Virus record (IMG/VR): IMGVR_UViG_3300044640_000715 | Span: 1-50,505 of that record | DNA length: 50,505 nucleotides | Strand: one strand, 5' to 3' | From: a virus | In this document: positions 21,601 to 29,121 of the stretch, piece by piece | Position numbering within the stretch: position 1 is the first letter of the stretch | How the letters are laid out: every line of letters begins with the position of its first letter | Notes under the pieces: model-generated | What the model was told of the DNA's origin: nothing | Databases searched by the model: none | What the model saw: only the letters and a program-made list of their open reading frames with translations | Made by a program: the position numbers and the translations under genes

Positions 21601-23063
21601 AGTATTTGGAAGAAGTTGGAATAAAAGAAGAAGGTAAGTTTGTTTCTACTGCTTCTTTGTTACAAAGATTAAATACTAAGAGAAACCCTGAATTATTTAA
21701 ACATCTTTTAGGAGATATAAATACTATACAAGGTAAGTCTTTATTTATAAAACAATACTTTCAACACAATCCTGAAAAGACTACTGTAATGACTCCTACT
21801 AAGTTAGGATTAACAGATGAAGAAATAAGAGAAGCAGATACAATTGCTCTAGTAGGTAAAGATTTTTATCCTGATTTCTTTCATGTAAAAATCAAAACCT
21901 ATTCTAAATTAAAACAGCATAAGTATGACTTATTCCAACATTTGGGATCAGGTCAGTATGTAAAAGTACCTGTTTTAGGAACTACAGGTATGAATGAATA
22001 CCAAGCAGGATATAATAAAGTTAACTCAGTGTTTACTAAACAAAAAGAAGCTCCTAAATCAGAAGTAAGAACTGAGAAAAGTGGTCAACCTACTTTATCA
22101 GGAACTACAGGAACTCTTATTTCAAATAATGTTACTGCTGCTAGTGTAATAGAAAGTATTGCCAATTCTACTAATAAGAATATGGAACGATACAAGTTTT
22201 TAGCTAAAGCATTACTGCCTTTTGTATCTCCTAGTTTAAAAATTACAACTGGAAATAGTGTTGAAGTGTATGGTGCACCTGTTGCAGGATTCTATGATGA
22301 GCAAAAAGATTACATTTTTATGGACCTTGCTTATGCTTCAGGTAAAAAAGGTAAAGAAATAGGACTTTTCATGCATGAATTAGTACATGCCTTGTCTGTT
22401 AGAGAGTTGAAAAAATACTATACTGCTGATGAAAATGGTTTCTTCACTGTATTAGATCCTTCAGCTCCTCCTCATGTAGTTGCTTTAGATGATATCTGGA
22501 AACAAGCTATAGCTTCTTTGGACCCTAAAGAGGTTAGTTCAATGAAAGATAAGATAACTCTTCTTAGACAAAAGAAACAAGTTAACTTTACTAACAGAGA
22601 TACAGAATTAAACTATGCAGGTATAGATATTTTTGAGTTCTTGTCTTTAGCTATGGAATCAGAGGTTTTCCAAAAACACCTTTCTGAAATACCTTACAAT
22701 AATGGACCATTGACTTTACTACAAAAATTTGCAGAAATTTTAAAAGACCTTATTAGAACTATCAGCCCAGACATTAAAGAAGACTCTTTAGCTGAAGCTA
22801 CTCTAAATACAGTTTTAGATTTCTTAGAAACAGAAAGAGCTATTTCAGAAGAAATGCCTAACTTTGAGGACTTTGATTCAGAAATCTCTGAAGAAGAAAG
22901 AAACTTACTAGAACAATTTGAACTAGATAGGGAAGAAATGGAAAGTCAAGGTTTCTCTGAAGATATAGATTTATCTCAAGATTCTTCAGAAGAAGCAGAA
23001 GAAAATTTATTACCTGTTGCAGAAGAAGAAGAATTACCTTGTAATGGAGGTTTAGCAATATAA
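9675..23063 (+). CDS. Giant virion RNA polymerase (DFDVD active site) with C-terminal zincin metalloprotease motif
   Basis: This 4462-aa protein contains G-L-D-F-D-V-D-K at residues 3283-3290, so the metal-binding aspartates are D3285, D3287 and D3289. This is the DxDxD signature of crAss-like virion RNA polymerases, the DFDID enzyme of phage phi14:2 that is ejected to transcribe early genes. About 39 residues upstream is R-T-P-T-S-S-H (3246-3252), resembling the conserved R-x-P-x-L-H that precedes the catalytic loop in bacterial beta prime. Near the C-terminus MHELVHALS gives a gluzincin-type HExxH (H4234, E4235, H4238), suggesting a metalloprotease domain that might process virion proteins. 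The N-terminal 1800 residues are mostly charged and helical, and the tail is acidic. At about twice the length of phi14:2 gp66 it looks like a fusion of polymerase with ejected-protein and protease parts. The basic N-terminus MLQPKKK resembles that of the 1452-aa protein. The polymerase call is firm; domain borders are not. Confidence 0.88.
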   Translation: MLQPKKKTSNAFDKAFTQEASGQGAPQDFITQTAGGNYSVSAEQLEASNQGFAGDRASKLASFSRQNVLDNEKFKQIKKEREAYLAKPQNDLEELHKQVLKDDKKFVDFKTKLRNLDKQKERKTQIENKSTDLWDENGLNIFAPIWKLRDVFASEENKWGRSDTEEKELAALKPAITKTQTEINKEITPTIKLLNQKLWAEQTQDKIQRDKLAGTIYKDRKADEKRMQSMSFKDLMSKIYLPGSDTKQDSGELDELAILNSAMRKRQETIKYTDDFLKGKNNVWDGLKNKGSDLMTLGLYSFTEELAYKTPVINKFNRLINELGNEKAAFDSLTYAEQQLIKTNAVHDDLRQNKATAGMFEKDGVDWYRHADGTADSLVFMEQMFFTGGPTALIEKGLIESTLGKTLTKSVLKNTVRKSLQRKIGLYGLQKTAQLTGAVLSSPLSPGSGTNTLQEHNGGIEIIKDNDGENRYLVRDGIFKAYQRDYNYKNSLLEKEKAKLQAKENLSEEEKERLDQIESDQDQLNQEFNTLRPKSWFESAAYGTWETAKENFIELAGGEIAGKALGKVAGWAAKTEIGKFALKPTHLTTKAYKGVSNLYKEGAERYTNSVVGKITGKAAYRTGSNRIIQGLPEEMFEEVLSQLTPSINRDYSEQLKQLKDPSFYVDVLAQTAMMGGMFTTVGGVSSAINWRQNGKMYDAKRNIIKKYKAIDKAVTDEDLANTIVMSTAGTNYSIADYDAKIEELRDKKQFKAADELEQKKFVNMATIAMQTNTLDQFEMTLDNLLKRSQSSLGEGGMSPETLQNIQLAKEKIEKIKSTHEQYKGRTNVNTIVDLANKKLAIKQGLQNISSEISTQRALANEELETLRSNAPDHLKDADIDTILNDNPFTQEEMEDGTFAFVKSIDEANSPAIQAYIRLLETQEEMRYSHRETMKLFNEETSSTREAELLKNQEVKRAINKQIRDSIEFAEANNLSSLGLEIDSNGKARIGKDFIEHTFNRVISTQGVKEKDFEAIKQDYLNMVEIQEAQRAMQANNRINSLYDQAQIVIQEQKQKKADKKKAEEDAKLNPIEGTQLRLFEEDNVEMASQEEIEAYEENVDTAREILLSHPVILENDKYDNDYIEKVESSLPLIVDLATQGMGMTRGQLREQFPHLSDPEAEALAFALNHNMTLPGKKETEEDKPINSLETVAEGIQNAQSDIENIISPEGDFDPDEIVIDEEDTLSTFQLNPATNLTEDALKGLKQVIGKVHEDLKKQFGREPSFKEMVYHFIKFTNKVKAETFFDMYRAGWEANGFAATNYDDVYNEIFEPSRDSILAADSFIESIYGSQNSFTETEDSLRENSPVELRQVESNQTSINNFTENNVPIRTENENRITSPALRLGFNAIRYEEVEILDAQGIGTGTFIRQTVITDSLNDENTQIDYKDLLNPDMYNPGDSVNVGVAPEDSWSTIMINVGRDQQNKPILKSYADILKEKEEKDPNYRNTVEFVESVPMFAYDNKGTPLAYIHDSSWYNEWNVADPANATGVINPRGITLAHKQAIDDARVAASKFRQSVFSKQVSKIKIKEKTEGPYYSIANKVDPNTGKLLPLYTIEEANPDSHIVTQGKQNVLEKGNNMAFENEKRVIVNKNEIAQKKQGTTWHLRRIGVDEQGRETWRAFNVVRYPKEEELETIKWAWSAYSFFDHKETLQGSKKSKIIQEVRNDFLPPEYQLTPEQAKEIIKDIKALTGYNLMNFEEASSFFKLFMQPRSGDSNAQFGRTLYTGNLNTFAQHTSRDGLQKNCTVPMIVNGKVVSTNKTYSDYLKTTLKTDVKSFNVGTADKPVYATSIQPKIVFEYETGMPEQNAVTQTQQNKIEAEQIKEEIAKVESPDEVIQKANDLLSKLGFSTQQIQAMPVTMNGVEHLRNILNTTPGLSIAQESQLLNFTVQYINALIDSEFKGKVNKALLMKKLQNSFKDIVSPSIENINTVLEKVEALQAATPSPQLANTINSLKAALQALENLEKNWNVDNIKKVLTVSGLPYTGQVGILEKAIQEVSETSDISENKEAVEEQEEEEEDLSLREKTFDDAAALTENFKTKTSFRQKRFMSGITKVDNQGQPVKGFLDLPQYMSFNEIYDSIYSLLGSGVYIESDYNTMKAKLLQMSNTHPWIKELIEKYDNADEQLRKGLVLNYRKHAINMKFMMYDNRSKDPKLQVYDTNANEITRVITNTWANNFTTSPLVVLDKGQYSINRDTAIKLYDQYKSWGTEGHLQDDQVIRNWLSNFGIDFSDEYWRELKEVGMMDKGKYIPYNLLFSSPNTPMGYLGIYLDRITNPQNVNYIQNLKFEENPKAHPFKDMSGVLKNISKGESRFTNRTTSTSFRDGQKSITGITNPTYVTNRVDDLIRSAMSEDKKMISDLRNTSIGSGSTMLKLLMEYPDFAKKLELNHLGITALKQYGKKANSFSSITDLNIVDHELTKLGFFQDQQQGEVPATFKEGGFRMRMARMFLPTMSDKSQMLVLNTAVIDFMKESNSAFETDNEGELIFTEDLRELLYQKLVLPELKRISNFHRSVKETSVKDYDKAAQIFNMIPALNNVKDKDGYRIIQHLTQKSVEDVEALFKEDLINVVEDVMHSLAQQKVEAFDSFVEKDAAGNITKVNFLDSAYLASNPANVTIEERLKHAAYDFVLNSVLTNADTFSTIAGDPAFFSQDKNFEKDTPPYAMSSDAAYMKLAKKQGVNIGKRLAYLSAPGTTLADSKDAKYKQVFLKDDKGISQNSKYLISLYEGKERLKESFMGSTVSDMIDKYPTLTPASQAVVRKGLQDLFPSIGDYFDIDTTDAQEYTTVKEHIGILYNQERLSEDDYKRILDKVERGDTLAYEDIKLVMQPIKPVYTGQTLDSEKDMSRPIYIKSSSFPLIKELTAGLQIDNLRVALENLEKPADQGGYGMPVRASYQSANKVGAVIDANTVDPLNPQSLQNIEAAMVELDRNNFRIQQDVPFKSDKKKEDKISMGTQIFKLLFGDGILDIEGFEYKGKTYKGEKLYDEYNATFQALVESKKQQLYTELGLDSTGTPINETETILKVQNLLQKEALERNYPLKDIKGLELKTLYDTQGNPYYEFNIPLWLSTNSNRYESLLNAIVSNRLVKHKIPGNSFVAASENGFGFKENLEGIDQSRIIFMDDYDGKELKGVLHAEADENGVRQFKKAQVFVPSKFKDSQGKLVDLFAKNEKGENIYIEKRENGTWRLKDGVIDPELLAQFSFRTPTSSHVSASTIEIAGILPPESGDLMIVPKNFTKQKGLDFDVDKENVYQLHHITDYKTGKVEVFSEKHKEKTLKEIQKVLDKLELQRIKLQRNLLPEEAAELLGQYGALEGEGRIDLAKFFGEDLLQEVLNDEASQKEKYANIEAKLTQKLLENDFIRIHSAVFNNPNPEVQKKINKVLSMDFAREQADLIEELTEESKVRQLELELTEEGVSAPEAKGLAPRANNNFTILSDDYQKNKMGLGAAGKMAIGIYSNYVTLHSLIQQTRRPIRMVGEYDPVSKKYEPKEINIGGQVSKGVLGLVNTLDGSRSIAEAFAERQNTATDNEKEQILGRVNISSHTIGVDSLLTLLGYDKTSYIDDQNNRKDLSLSYAILSQPIIKEYVEELQKSRGVTAEYNPNAEQEIIEKLFAKYQTGTKFEDISSDILTGNNLIDGIRKSGLNGDVQVAALKLFTELNDYAKNMAKVQSVVGLRQLDKSIFETHLRYEDLENLGKNKSFENISSLIGDFIPVEENLIKPEGYQVIGSFFVKPTTPQGSIVVNSLKAAKTLWADFFPYDDPYLKKVMESVFISSGVPTDSKFKQVEAFQDVFDEVKKYLNSWNKFGIFEGTATSERQRLFIDTNTNMSLANYLNSNSREALIAANKLLNRFTYEVQTDGRPSLIKFNNTISDDLNEKYLYNTFAEMIINDSPLPDFNGQPFSTRLLAQELITYSFIEGGVQEATQFIKYVPLEYLEEVGIKEEGKFVSTASLLQRLNTKRNPELFKHLLGDINTIQGKSLFIKQYFQHNPEKTTVMTPTKLGLTDEEIREADTIALVGKDFYPDFFHVKIKTYSKLKQHKYDLFQHLGSGQYVKVPVLGTTGMNEYQAGYNKVNSVFTKQKEAPKSEVRTEKSGQPTLSGTTGTLISNNVTAASVIESIANSTNKNMERYKFLAKALLPFVSPSLKITTGNSVEVYGAPVAGFYDEQKDYIFMDLAYASGKKGKEIGLFMHELVHALSVRELKKYYTADENGFFTVLDPSAPPHVVALDDIWKQAIASLDPKEVSSMKDKITLLRQKKQVNFTNRDTELNYAGIDIFEFLSLAMESEVFQKHLSEIPYNNGPLTLLQKFAEILKDLIRTISPDIKEDSLAEATLNTVLDFLETERAISEEMPNFEDFDSEISEEERNLLEQFELDREEMESQGFSEDIDLSQDSSEEAEENLLPVAEEEELPCNGGLAI

Positions 23064-23066
23064 GAT

Positions 23067-26000
23067 ATGGACAACTGTAGATTACCTTATAAAGAGTCAA
23101 AATTAAATGCTCTTAATAAACTAGAAGAAAAAGGATTAATTGTAGGTACAAGAATTTTACCTCTTGATAAAAGAGATGAATTTCAAGCTTACCATGCTAA
23201 AGAATTAAGAATAGCTAACTCTGCTTATAATCTTTCTTTGACTTCTTTGTACACTATTGAGTCAAATACTGTAGGGGATGATTTTAAAGGTAGATACGAA
23301 AAGAAAATAACTGAAAGAGTTGAACCTATTGATGCAGCTTTTGCAGAAATAGATAAAAGAAGAAAACAGTTAGGGATTTATGAAGATCAAATTTCTTATG
23401 CAGAATACAAAAAGAAATTAAGAGAGCAAAATGAAAACCTAAAAGAAGAACAACTTTTAGCTGACACAGGTACTTATGAATATCAAGGAGAAGTATACGC
23501 ATCTCAAGAAGATGTAGATGCTGCTAGAAGACAGGATCAGAGTACTTTCTTTATGCCTACTACTAATTATAACCCTACTAATTATGGCAGTGTCATATCT
23601 TTTAAAAAGAATGTATTAAGCAAAATTGAAAAAAGACTTAATGACATTAACAGTTTAAGAAGAACTGTAAAAAACAGTGCTCTTAAAAAAGAAGCTCAAG
23701 AACTTCAAGATTTAAAAGATAGAGTAACAGAACAGATTAAAAACTTAGAAACTGATCCTGACATTTTTGACAGGACTATGCAAGTCTTTTATAAAGATTT
23801 AAGTTTTATTAAGAGTCTTGTTGCTAATCCTACTATGGAGAATTTGGATTTAGCTGAATATCATTTATCTTACTTTGAAACTATTACTGATTACAGTTCT
23901 CAAAATCCTGATAATACTTTAGTAGATACTTCTGATTACACTGCTATTGAACCTGAAGTAAAAGAGTTATTAGACAAAATGACAAGAACAGTCAAAGAGT
24001 TGAAAACAGATATTAATCAAGCTAAAAAAGAATATTTACTTGAAGTAATTGAACAGACTCCTGAACTTAAAAAGATGTTTAGTAATAACTCTACAGAAGA
24101 AATTAGAGATATTATTAATGCTTTTGAAGGAGACATAGATAAAGTAAGCATGATATTCTTAAGTGCAGACTTAAATTTTTCAGGACCTCAAGACATTCTT
24201 GGACAACTTATTGTAGACATCTTAAAAGAAGCTAAGTATAAAAATAAAGCTCAATCTAAAGACCATGCTCAAAAAATTAATGATACAGAAGCAGATGCTA
24301 GAAAAGCTTTACTTGGTTTAGGTAAAGGTATTACTTATTTTAGTAGAATCCCTTGGTTAGGAAAATTCTTCTCTGATGTAAGTTATGATATGTTCTATCA
24401 AAAAACTGCTAGGGGGTCTAAAACAGGTAGATTAATTGGTAAATACTCTCATTCTTGGTTTAAGACTTTAAATAGTTTCATTGGTTCTAACATGAAAGCT
24501 ATAGAGAAAGCTATCACTAATCAAAGTGAGTCAGAACTAAACAATGCTTTAGTAAATAAGTACAGTTGGTTAAATCAGAATACAGATTTTGTAGATTTAA
24601 CTAGACTTCCAGAGATAATTAGCAATCCAGCTTTTGCACAATACTCTAGTTATTTTAATCCTGCAGATGCAGATGCTTACAAACAAAAACTTATAGCTAC
24701 TATAGGTCAATATGAATACAACAGATTAGTAATTCAACAAACTCTTTTAATAGAGGATTTTAATCAAAAGATATCCAATGAGTTAGCAGCTATTATGAAT
24801 GCTAACAATGTTACTTCTCCTGCTAATTTACCCTTAAATATTATTGATCACTTTAACATCTTCACTAAAAGACACAGTCCTTTTGAGTTTATGCAATCTC
24901 ATAACACAGGACAAGAAGGTAGAGTGGATTATTTTGTAGGACAACAGGGAAATCAATATCAATCTTATCTTAATTACAACACTCATATTCCTAAAAAAGA
25001 AGTTGAAAAATATGACCCTGTGTCAGGAATTACTTTTACTGAAGACTCAGGTTTTTACGATAAAGACTTTTCTCAGATTGAATCTGATCCTGCACTTCTT
25101 AAATTTTGGGAAACTGTCAGTGATGCTGTAGAATGGATGAACTCTAAGTTAAGTGACTCTAATACTTCTTTAAGTCATAATTCCTTGTTAGCAATGGAGA
25201 AATCTCTTGTAGGAGATGTTCTTTTAAATAAAAATGTAGGGATACTTAAAAAGTTTATGCCTTTGTTAAGAGCAACTGCAGATACTTTTAAAGGTTTATT
25301 TTCTCAGAATGTAAGAAACACTAGTGTAGACCAATCAGATTACATTAGCAAAGGTATTATTAAGACTATTGAAGAGCCTGTAAATAAAAATATGAAGATA
25401 ATTGAAATGAAATTATCTACTATTTTAGGAGTTTCTGTTTCTCCTAAGACTGTAATAGATTTACAAACTGCTCCTAATTCGGTAATTGATATTTTTGAAA
25501 AAACTATAGGTAAAAATCGTTCTCAAATTATGCAAGAATATGGTACTTCTGTACCTGTATCTATACTTAGAGAGCATATTACTCATCAAGTTATCCAAGA
25601 ACAGACTTTTAATTTACCTGTAATGTTAAGAGCTTATCTTGATGCTACTTCTACCTATGCAGCACAAAAAGAAAGTTTACCTAAAATAAATATCTTAAAA
25701 GGTATTTATGAAGATAAGGTTAAACATCAACCTGCAGATCAAGAAAATAGTCAAGTAAACCAAGCTATCAGAAATAACAGAACTAAAAAAGGTATTGAAA
25801 ATAAAAGAGTCAATAGTCAGACAAGAATGAACTATTGGATAAACAAGTCTGTAAAAGGTTCTGAAGATAAAAAGTATTGGTTAAAACTAGGAAAAAACTA
25901 CACTAAAGGAGAAGCTGACTTTAAAAAAGAAGCTGAAATATACTTAGCAAGTTTAAATAATAGATTAAATAATACTACAGAACCAGGAGAAATAGAAGCT

Positions 26001-28040
26001 ATCCAAGCAGAAATTGCAGATATCCAAAATGTTTTAGACAATATTGGACAGTTTTATACTGCAGCAGCTATCTATGATGCTCTTATTAATAGATGGGCTA
26101 TTTTATTAGGACTTGGTTGGAATGTAAAAGCTCAGGTAATGAACAGAATGCAGGGAGTTTGGTCTTCTCTTGTTCATGATACAGGAAGATATTGGAAAGA
26201 AGGAAATATATATGCTGCTAATTCTTTTGTAAATAGAAAAGGTTTAAGATATATTCCTGGAATGACTACCTATAAACATGAAGTTAGAAAAGTAAAATTA
26301 CTTGTAGAAAAACTAGGTGTAATTCAAGATGCTACTAATGAATTAGATAGAGCTAAAGGAGATTCTGGTCTTAGAGGTATTGCTAAAAAAGTTAATCCTT
26401 TTTACCTTACTGAATATGTAGAGTGGCATAACCAGGTTCCTCAGATTTTAGCTATGTTAATGGATCAAAGTATAGAACATCCTACTTTATTAGATGAACA
26501 TGGCAATCCTTTAAGAATTCCTGTATTTAATGGGAATACTCAAAAAGTAAAATTACAAGATGGAAGTATGTACACTATAGAATATGGTCTACCTGCTTTT
26601 AATGTAAAAAATGGACAATTAGTTTTAAAACCTGAAATGACATCAGACAGTAATAAAGATGTTTCAGACAATAATAAAGCTACTTGGGAAAACTTTTCAA
26701 CTGAAGAAGCATCTTCTATTACTAAAAAGATAGATACTACTTTAGCTTTGCTTAATGGAGACTACAGAAGTGATTCTAATACTGTAATTAAACAAGCTCC
26801 ATTAGGAAGAAGTTTAATGGGTTTTAAAACTTGGATAGCTACTAACATATATACAAGATTTGCATCTAATCAAAGTAATATAAACCTAGGGTTAAAAGAT
26901 TTTGATGGTGCTTATACAGGCTCTCTAAAATCTAATAAAACTGGTATTGCAGGAGCTACTTTAATGTCAGTAGGTATTGGAGTAGGAGTACTTGCTTCAG
27001 GTGGTACTTTAGGTTTAATAGGAGGTGGATTATCTGTTATAGGTATGTCAGGATATGCTGCAAGACAAGCTTACCTAAGAAGAAAATCTATGCAGGAAGA
27101 CTCTAAAGCTTTAAAACAAATGGCAGCAGCTATACAAGGTATAGTTAAAAAATCTGTAGGAGTTCCTATAAATTTTGTATCAGGTAAAAACATTATAAAA
27201 GCTCATACTTTTAATGAATTAGACATTTCAGAAAAAGAGAAACAAAATTTAAGATTCTTAGTTAATGAAGCTACTTTGCTTTTAACTACTTTCTTATCTG
27301 TTGTATTAGTAAAAAGTTTATTTGGAGGAGATGATGAAGAAGAAGAATCTAAAACTATAGATGGGAAACATCCTAATCCTTATTACTATCAAGATCAGGC
27401 TGCTGATGATGACAAGTCTACTCTTTTTCTTTTAGAAAATACTTTAACAGATTTAATTAACTCAGGGTCTCTTTTCTATAATTCAGGAGAGTTATACAAC
27501 TCTACTTTTAGCTCTGCTTCTATAGAAGGTTGGTCTAATAAAATAGGTAAAATTGGAGAACAAGTAATTAAAGTTGTATTTAAAGGAGAAGAAGATGTTC
27601 TTGAAACTGGTATTAATAAAGGACATTCTAGAATAGGAGTATCAATCTCTAAAGCAATTGTTCCTGGTTTAATTACCAATAGTATTTTTGAAGACAAAGA
27701 AGATGATGATGAAGGATTTATAAAAAATACTTTAGATCTTGCAAATTATGGTAACTATATGGAAAAAGATTTGAAAAATAATCAAATTATAGATACTTGG
27801 TATGATACAGATTTTAAGATAGATAAAAGAGAAGCAAAGAATGCTAGAAAAGAATTTAAAAGAGAAAGAAAAGAGTATTGGGAAAAAGAATTTGATTTCA
27901 ATAATCTAGACCCAATAAGTAAAAAAATTGTTGAAGACAGAATTACAACTATTATTAATAAAGAGTTAGAAATACAAAATCCTATGCCAAATAGAGCTTT
28001 GTATGATGAAAACCAAAAAAGAATAAATGATGGCAACTAA
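23067..28040 (+). CDS. Large late virion protein with C-terminal hydrophobic segments, probably ejected
   Basis: This 1657-aa protein begins three bases after the RNA polymerase stop. The N-terminal 350 residues are highly charged with coiled-coil character. The middle is helical without a motif I recognise. Residues about 1293-1330 form a glycine-rich hydrophobic hairpin-like stretch (TLMSVGIGVGVLASGGTLG), and about 1400-1422 a second hydrophobic helix (LLLTTFLSVVLVKSLFGG) followed by an acidic patch. The C-terminus is strongly charged. Such hydrophobic segments in an otherwise soluble late protein fit an internal head protein that is ejected and inserts into the host envelope, but that is inference. 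The position next to the polymerase gene matches the block of giant genes in crAss-like phages. The stop is TAA, and the gene overlaps the start of the next small gene. Confidence 0.55.
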   Translation: MDNCRLPYKESKLNALNKLEEKGLIVGTRILPLDKRDEFQAYHAKELRIANSAYNLSLTSLYTIESNTVGDDFKGRYEKKITERVEPIDAAFAEIDKRRKQLGIYEDQISYAEYKKKLREQNENLKEEQLLADTGTYEYQGEVYASQEDVDAARRQDQSTFFMPTTNYNPTNYGSVISFKKNVLSKIEKRLNDINSLRRTVKNSALKKEAQELQDLKDRVTEQIKNLETDPDIFDRTMQVFYKDLSFIKSLVANPTMENLDLAEYHLSYFETITDYSSQNPDNTLVDTSDYTAIEPEVKELLDKMTRTVKELKTDINQAKKEYLLEVIEQTPELKKMFSNNSTEEIRDIINAFEGDIDKVSMIFLSADLNFSGPQDILGQLIVDILKEAKYKNKAQSKDHAQKINDTEADARKALLGLGKGITYFSRIPWLGKFFSDVSYDMFYQKTARGSKTGRLIGKYSHSWFKTLNSFIGSNMKAIEKAITNQSESELNNALVNKYSWLNQNTDFVDLTRLPEIISNPAFAQYSSYFNPADADAYKQKLIATIGQYEYNRLVIQQTLLIEDFNQKISNELAAIMNANNVTSPANLPLNIIDHFNIFTKRHSPFEFMQSHNTGQEGRVDYFVGQQGNQYQSYLNYNTHIPKKEVEKYDPVSGITFTEDSGFYDKDFSQIESDPALLKFWETVSDAVEWMNSKLSDSNTSLSHNSLLAMEKSLVGDVLLNKNVGILKKFMPLLRATADTFKGLFSQNVRNTSVDQSDYISKGIIKTIEEPVNKNMKIIEMKLSTILGVSVSPKTVIDLQTAPNSVIDIFEKTIGKNRSQIMQEYGTSVPVSILREHITHQVIQEQTFNLPVMLRAYLDATSTYAAQKESLPKINILKGIYEDKVKHQPADQENSQVNQAIRNNRTKKGIENKRVNSQTRMNYWINKSVKGSEDKKYWLKLGKNYTKGEADFKKEAEIYLASLNNRLNNTTEPGEIEAIQAEIADIQNVLDNIGQFYTAAAIYDALINRWAILLGLGWNVKAQVMNRMQGVWSSLVHDTGRYWKEGNIYAANSFVNRKGLRYIPGMTTYKHEVRKVKLLVEKLGVIQDATNELDRAKGDSGLRGIAKKVNPFYLTEYVEWHNQVPQILAMLMDQSIEHPTLLDEHGNPLRIPVFNGNTQKVKLQDGSMYTIEYGLPAFNVKNGQLVLKPEMTSDSNKDVSDNNKATWENFSTEEASSITKKIDTTLALLNGDYRSDSNTVIKQAPLGRSLMGFKTWIATNIYTRFASNQSNINLGLKDFDGAYTGSLKSNKTGIAGATLMSVGIGVGVLASGGTLGLIGGGLSVIGMSGYAARQAYLRRKSMQEDSKALKQMAAAIQGIVKKSVGVPINFVSGKNIIKAHTFNELDISEKEKQNLRFLVNEATLLLTTFLSVVLVKSLFGGDDEEEESKTIDGKHPNPYYYQDQAADDDKSTLFLLENTLTDLINSGSLFYNSGELYNSTFSSASIEGWSNKIGKIGEQVIKVVFKGEEDVLETGINKGHSRIGVSISKAIVPGLITNSIFEDKEDDDEGFIKNTLDLANYGNYMEKDLKNNQIIDTWYDTDFKIDKREAKNARKEFKRERKEYWEKEFDFNNLDPISKKIVEDRITTIINKELEIQNPMPNRALYDENQKRINDGN

Positions 28041-28197
28041 AAAACACCCAGGATTTAAAGCAGTACAATCTAGTATTGCTTCTAAACAAGGAGTATCTCA
28101 AAAAGCAGCAGGAGCAATTCTTGCTTCTGCTACTAGAAATGCTTCACCTGCTGCAAAAGCAAAAAACCCAAACCTTAAGAAGGTAAAAGGCAAGTAA
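28027..28197 (+). CDS. Small basic alanine/lysine-rich phage peptide
   Basis: This 56-residue frame starts ATG-ATG at 28027/28030, inside the end of the 1657-aa gene, and ends in tandem TAA stops at 28195-28200. The product is basic, with KKHPGFKAV near the N-terminus, an alanine-rich helix (SQKAAGAILASATRN) and a lysine/alanine tail (NPNLKKVKGK). I recall similar short sequences in many tailed phages, often among late genes, usually annotated as hypothetical or structural. The overlap with the preceding gene, the clean composition and the double stop support it as real. A nucleic-acid-binding virion peptide is plausible from charge alone. The second ATG (28030) may be the true start, giving 55 residues. 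Confidence 0.7.
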   Translation: MMATKKHPGFKAVQSSIASKQGVSQKAAGAILASATRNASPAAKAKNPNLKKVKGK

Positions 28198-28216
28198 TAA
28201 TTAAATCCACCTTATT

Positions 28217-29107
28217 ATGCAACGTCTAGTATTAAAGAACTATGAAATCACAGCTCTAAATTTACCTTTTGTAAAAACTAAGAGGTATAGATTGAAAGGA
28301 GAAAAATTAGAAAAGTTGCTAAAATTAAGAGAAGAGCAAAGCAATGTAGGAAGATTATTCTTTGACATTGAAACTTCTCCTAATATAGTATATACTTGGA
28401 GAGCAGGTTGGAATATCACCATAACTCCTGAAAGTATTATAGAAGAAAGAAGAATCATCTGTATCTCTTATAAGTGGGAAGGTAAAGACAAAGTACACAG
28501 ACTCACCTGGGATGAGAACCAAGATGACAAGAAAATGCTTGTTTCTTTTATTAATATAGCTAATACTGCTGATGAACTTATAGCTCATAATGGAGACAGA
28601 TTTGACATCAAATGGATTAGAACTAGATGCATCTTTCATAGAATACCTATGTTTCCTCAATATAGGACTCTTGATACTTTAAAAAAAGCAAAGTCAGGCT
28701 TTTACTTTAACTCTAATAAGTTAGACTATATTGCTAAATTCCTTAATGTAGGGGCTAAGATGGAAACAGGTGGTTATGATCTTTGGAAAAGAGTAATGGA
28801 CAATGACCTTGAGGCTTTAAATACTATGGGAGAATATTGTGACCAAGATGTTATAGTATTAGAAGCTGTCTACCAAGAAATGAAATGCTACTTCAAACAA
28901 AATACACATGAAGGAGTTTTAGAAGGAAGATTTAAGTTTAGTTGTCCTTCTTGTAGTTCTACTAAAGTAGAGTATTTAAAACTAAATACTACTCCTATGG
29001 GAGCCATCAGAAGGCTTATGAATTGTAATATATGCAATCATACCTATGAGGTAAGTAATGCTTCCTATGTTCTTTATCTAAAGTTTCTTTCAAAGAATTT
29101 TCTGTAA
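28217..29107 (+). CDS. DEDDy 3'-5' exonuclease (RNase H-like) with C-terminal zinc ribbon
   Basis: This 296-aa protein shows the three exonuclease motifs of the DnaQ superfamily: LFFDIET with D50 and E52, AHNGDRFD with D130, and Y207-x3-D211 in the third motif, which marks the DEDDy branch. Residues about 243-273 contain two CxxC pairs (C243/C246 and C270/C273), a probable zinc ribbon for binding nucleic acid. Such enzymes degrade single-stranded DNA or proofread. It is the last gene on the late strand and the only recognisable DNA-processing enzyme there. The DNA polymerase on the other strand already has its own exonuclease domain, so this one may serve repair, host DNA breakdown or end processing. 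The family call is firm; the substrate is unknown. Confidence 0.85.
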   Translation: MQRLVLKNYEITALNLPFVKTKRYRLKGEKLEKLLKLREEQSNVGRLFFDIETSPNIVYTWRAGWNITITPESIIEERRIICISYKWEGKDKVHRLTWDENQDDKKMLVSFINIANTADELIAHNGDRFDIKWIRTRCIFHRIPMFPQYRTLDTLKKAKSGFYFNSNKLDYIAKFLNVGAKMETGGYDLWKRVMDNDLEALNTMGEYCDQDVIVLEAVYQEMKCYFKQNTHEGVLEGRFKFSCPSCSSTKVEYLKLNTTPMGAIRRLMNCNICNHTYEVSNASYVLYLKFLSKNFL

Positions 29108-29121
29108 TGAAAAAAAAGAAA

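Noticed and set aside
28355-28660. 101-aa open frame on the minus strand
   Set aside because: It is antisense to the exonuclease motifs, which are clearly the coding frame.
1-29107. TAG-to-glutamine recoding, common in crAss-like phages
   Set aside because: All giant genes are open in the standard code, with no in-frame TAG needed to join fragments. TGA and TAG both act as plausible stops in the other arm.
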